From contig JBCCRH010000240.1 of NCBI GenBank assembly GCA_039208045.1, positions 1-9,262 of the forward strand: 9,262 bases of DNA, in the 5' to 3' direction. The notes beneath the pieces were generated by a model. That model worked only from the letters and a program-made list of their open reading frames with translations, made no database searches and had not been told where the DNA came from. This DNA comes from JBCCRH01 sp039208045 (GTDB lineage: Bacteria > Bacteroidota > Bacteroidia > Chitinophagales > Saprospiraceae). The position numbers and the translations under genes are program-made. The stretch's first letter is position 1. Each line of letters starts with the position of its first letter. This document shows positions 8,235 through 9,262 of this stretch, piece after piece.

Positions 8235-8276
8235 GGCAAGAACGTTTCCATCCGTGGAAGCGTTCTTGCCTTTTCT
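8235..8276 (+). terminator. Strong intrinsic terminator
   Basis: GGCAAGAACG (8235-8244) pairs with CGTTCTTGCC (8261-8270). The stem continues with a G-U pair and then TTCCA/TGGAA, giving a 16-bp stem closed by a TCCG tetraloop (8251-8254). TTTTCT follows immediately (8271-8276). The opposite strand has no T tract on the other side, so termination is in the + direction. It lies 62 bases after the porV-like gene and probably ends that transcript. It may also act as an attenuator for RNA starting at the promoter at 8193-8223. Confidence 0.88.
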
Positions 8277-8493
8277 AGTATAGTGTCGGGGCATAGAAAA
8301 AGAATGGAACCTGACCCACTATACATCGACTTTTGGTATACCTAGGCTCTTGATATGTCAGAGCGATCTTCCTAAGAGGATACATCAGGTACAGATTTTG
8401 GTTTCAAGTAGAGCATGCTTGAGATTGGGCGTCGTAGCTCCTATCTGTTTCAAAGGTCACGTATTTTTTCATTACTTATTAAAATATACTGCT
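8277..8493. other. Long non-coding leader region before greA
   Basis: No credible gene or structured RNA family is recognised here. The greA frame is open back to a TTG at 8350, but that would add 48 residues unlike any GreA. Small palindromes occur (GGTATACC at 8335-8342, CCTAGG at 8341-8346), plus a weak TTTCAAG/CTTGAGA pairing around 8402-8424. TATTTTTT at 8462-8469 matches 7 of 8 bases of the -7 consensus close to greA, but no -33 element accompanies it. The last 20 bases before the ATG are A/T-rich, as is usual for Bacteroidota translation starts. Confidence 0.6.
8278..8324. repeat. Imperfect inverted repeat after the terminator
   Basis: GTATAGTG (8278-8285) is perfectly complementary to CACTATAC (8317-8324). 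After a two-base bulge (CC at 8315-8316), TCGGG (8286-8290) pairs with CCTGA (8310-8314) using one G-U pair. The central loop is 19 bases and A-rich. It could be an RNA hairpin in the greA leader, a protein-binding dyad, or a remnant of a small mobile element with TA-rich ends. Nothing in the sequence decides between these. Confidence 0.5.
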
Positions 8494-8970
8494 ATGGCAA
8501 GAATTGATTATGTGACGGCAGAAGGCTACAAAAAACTAAAAGAAGATTTAGATCACCTAAAATCAGTGGGACGACAAGAGGCAGCAAAAGCGATTGCCGA
8601 GGCGCGCGAGAAAGGAGATTTATCAGAAAATGCAGAGTACGATGCAGCAAAAGATGCGCAGGGGATGCTAGAGGCGAAGATTAACGATATGGAGAAACGC
8701 CTAGCGGTAGCTCGGATTTTAGATGAAAGCACTATTGATACCTCGAAGGTTGCTGTGCTATGCAACGTAAAAATTAAAAATGTAAAGAACGGGAAGGAAG
8801 TAACTTATAAACTAGTTTCAGAGACAGAGGCCAACTTAAAGGCAAAGAAAATCTCTGTGACTTCTCCGATGGGTAAGGGACTACTAGGAAAAAAAGTAGG
8901 TGAAATTGCTGTGGTAGAAACGCCACGAGGAAACCTAGAATTTGAAGTAACAGATATTTCTGTAGGCTAG
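8494..8970 (+). CDS. greA: Transcription elongation factor GreA
   Basis: GreA inserts its coiled coil into the secondary channel of RNA polymerase and stimulates cleavage of the 3' end of backtracked RNA, releasing stalled complexes. The 158-residue length equals that of E. coli GreA. Residues ~1-75 form the coiled-coil hairpin. Its tip carries EAREKGDLSENAEYDAA (37-53), with acidic D42 and E45 matching the catalytic-loop D41 and E44 of the E. coli protein. Residues ~80-158 are the FKBP-like domain that binds polymerase, including ISVTSPMGKGLLGKKVGE and the terminal LEFEVTDI strand. I chose the ATG at 8494 over the upstream in-frame TTG at 8350 because MARIDYVTAEGYKKL is the usual N-terminus and the extra residues resemble nothing. 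It is followed after 23 bases by a HIT-family gene, so the two are probably co-transcribed. Expression may depend on the promoter/terminator pair upstream. Confidence 0.97.
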   Translation: MARIDYVTAEGYKKLKEDLDHLKSVGRQEAAKAIAEAREKGDLSENAEYDAAKDAQGMLEAKINDMEKRLAVARILDESTIDTSKVAVLCNVKIKNVKNGKEVTYKLVSETEANLKAKKISVTSPMGKGLLGKKVGEIAVVETPRGNLEFEVTDISVG

Positions 8971-8993
8971 CAACTACCTAAAACTTCCAACTC

Positions 8994-9262
8994 ATGGCAA
9001 GCATCTTTACTAAAATCGTAAATGGAGACATCCCTTCTCATAAGATTGCAGAAAATGATCACTTTTATGCGTTTCTCGATATTCGGCCGCTAGCCAAAGG
9101 GCATACCTTGGTCATTCCTAAACAAGAGGTCGATTACTACTTCGATTTGGAAGATGAGCTACTAGCTGGCCTGATGGTCTTCGCTAAAAAAGTAGCGAAA
9201 GGACTAAAAGCAGCGATTTCTTGTAATCGGATAGGCGTTTCGGTTGTGGGGTTGGAAGTGCC
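8994..9262 (+). CDS. HIT-family (histidine triad) nucleotide-binding protein, N-terminal part (3' truncated by window edge)
   Basis: HIT proteins of the HinT type are small cytoplasmic hydrolases or transferases acting on nucleoside phosphoramidates and related substrates. The 89 complete codons show the family's N-terminal half: SIFTKIVNGDIPSHKIAE (3-20), FYAFLDIRPLAKGHTLVIPK (25-44) and the helix DLEDELLAGLMVFAKKVAKG. The visible part ends at VGLEVP, where the HxHxH catalytic triad normally begins, so the active-site histidines are not in view. The exact physiological substrate is unknown. The ATG at 8994 fits the conserved N-terminus and lies 23 bases after the greA stop codon in an A/C-rich spacer with no Shine-Dalgarno and no promoter motif, which supports an operon with greA. 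Total length is probably about 130 residues. Confidence 0.93.
   Translation, partial: MASIFTKIVNGDIPSHKIAENDHFYAFLDIRPLAKGHTLVIPKQEVDYYFDLEDELLAGLMVFAKKVAKGLKAAISCNRIGVSVVGLEV

Noticed and set aside
8350..8493. N-terminal extension of greA from a TTG codon
   Set aside because: The 48 added residues resemble no GreA; the ATG at 8494 gives the standard 158-residue protein and has the usual A/T-rich leader.
1..9262. CRISPR array, tRNA, rRNA or intact transposase
   Set aside because: No regularly spaced repeats, no cloverleaf-like or ribosomal RNA sequence, and no transposase motifs were seen on either strand.

Overview
The window looks like chromosomal DNA from a member of the Bacteroidota, possibly Saprospiria or Cytophagia. 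The evidence is a SusC-type TonB-dependent receptor barrel, a PorV/PorQ-family outer-membrane protein, a very large secreted protein with a FlgD-like C-terminal fold, and A-rich gene starts without Shine-Dalgarno sequences. Two sites also match the Bacteroidota promoter element TAnnTTTG. All genes are on the + strand. The placement below phylum is a guess.

Layout. Positions 1-2856 hold the C-terminal ~951 residues of a TonB-dependent receptor whose signal peptide, carboxypeptidase-like domain and plug lie outside the window. After an 81-base gap comes a 1367-residue exported protein (2938-7041) with acidic calcium-binding-like motifs, a conserved-looking cysteine cluster and a sorting-domain-like C-terminus. 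A second 81-base gap carries a long stem-loop (7053-7099). It is followed by a 349-residue PorV/PorQ-like beta-barrel protein (7123-8172). I infer that these three form one cell-envelope unit: an outer-membrane transporter, a large exported partner, and a PorV-like barrel that could help place that partner at the surface. No SusD-like gene is visible; the large protein sits where SusD usually would.

The 321-base gap 8173-8493 has no credible gene but is rich in signals. It holds a 9-bp dyad, a good match to a Bacteroidota promoter (8193-8223), a perfect 16-bp hairpin terminator with a T tract (8235-8276) and an imperfect inverted repeat (8278-8324). The promoter lies directly upstream of the terminator, so it could yield a very short RNA in front of greA. 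This resembles the GraL leader RNAs of Escherichia coli greA, but here it is only a hypothesis.

The last block is a housekeeping pair. Complete greA (8494-8970), a transcript-cleavage factor, is followed 23 bases later by a HIT-family protein (8994 onward), which is cut by the window edge just where its histidine triad should begin.
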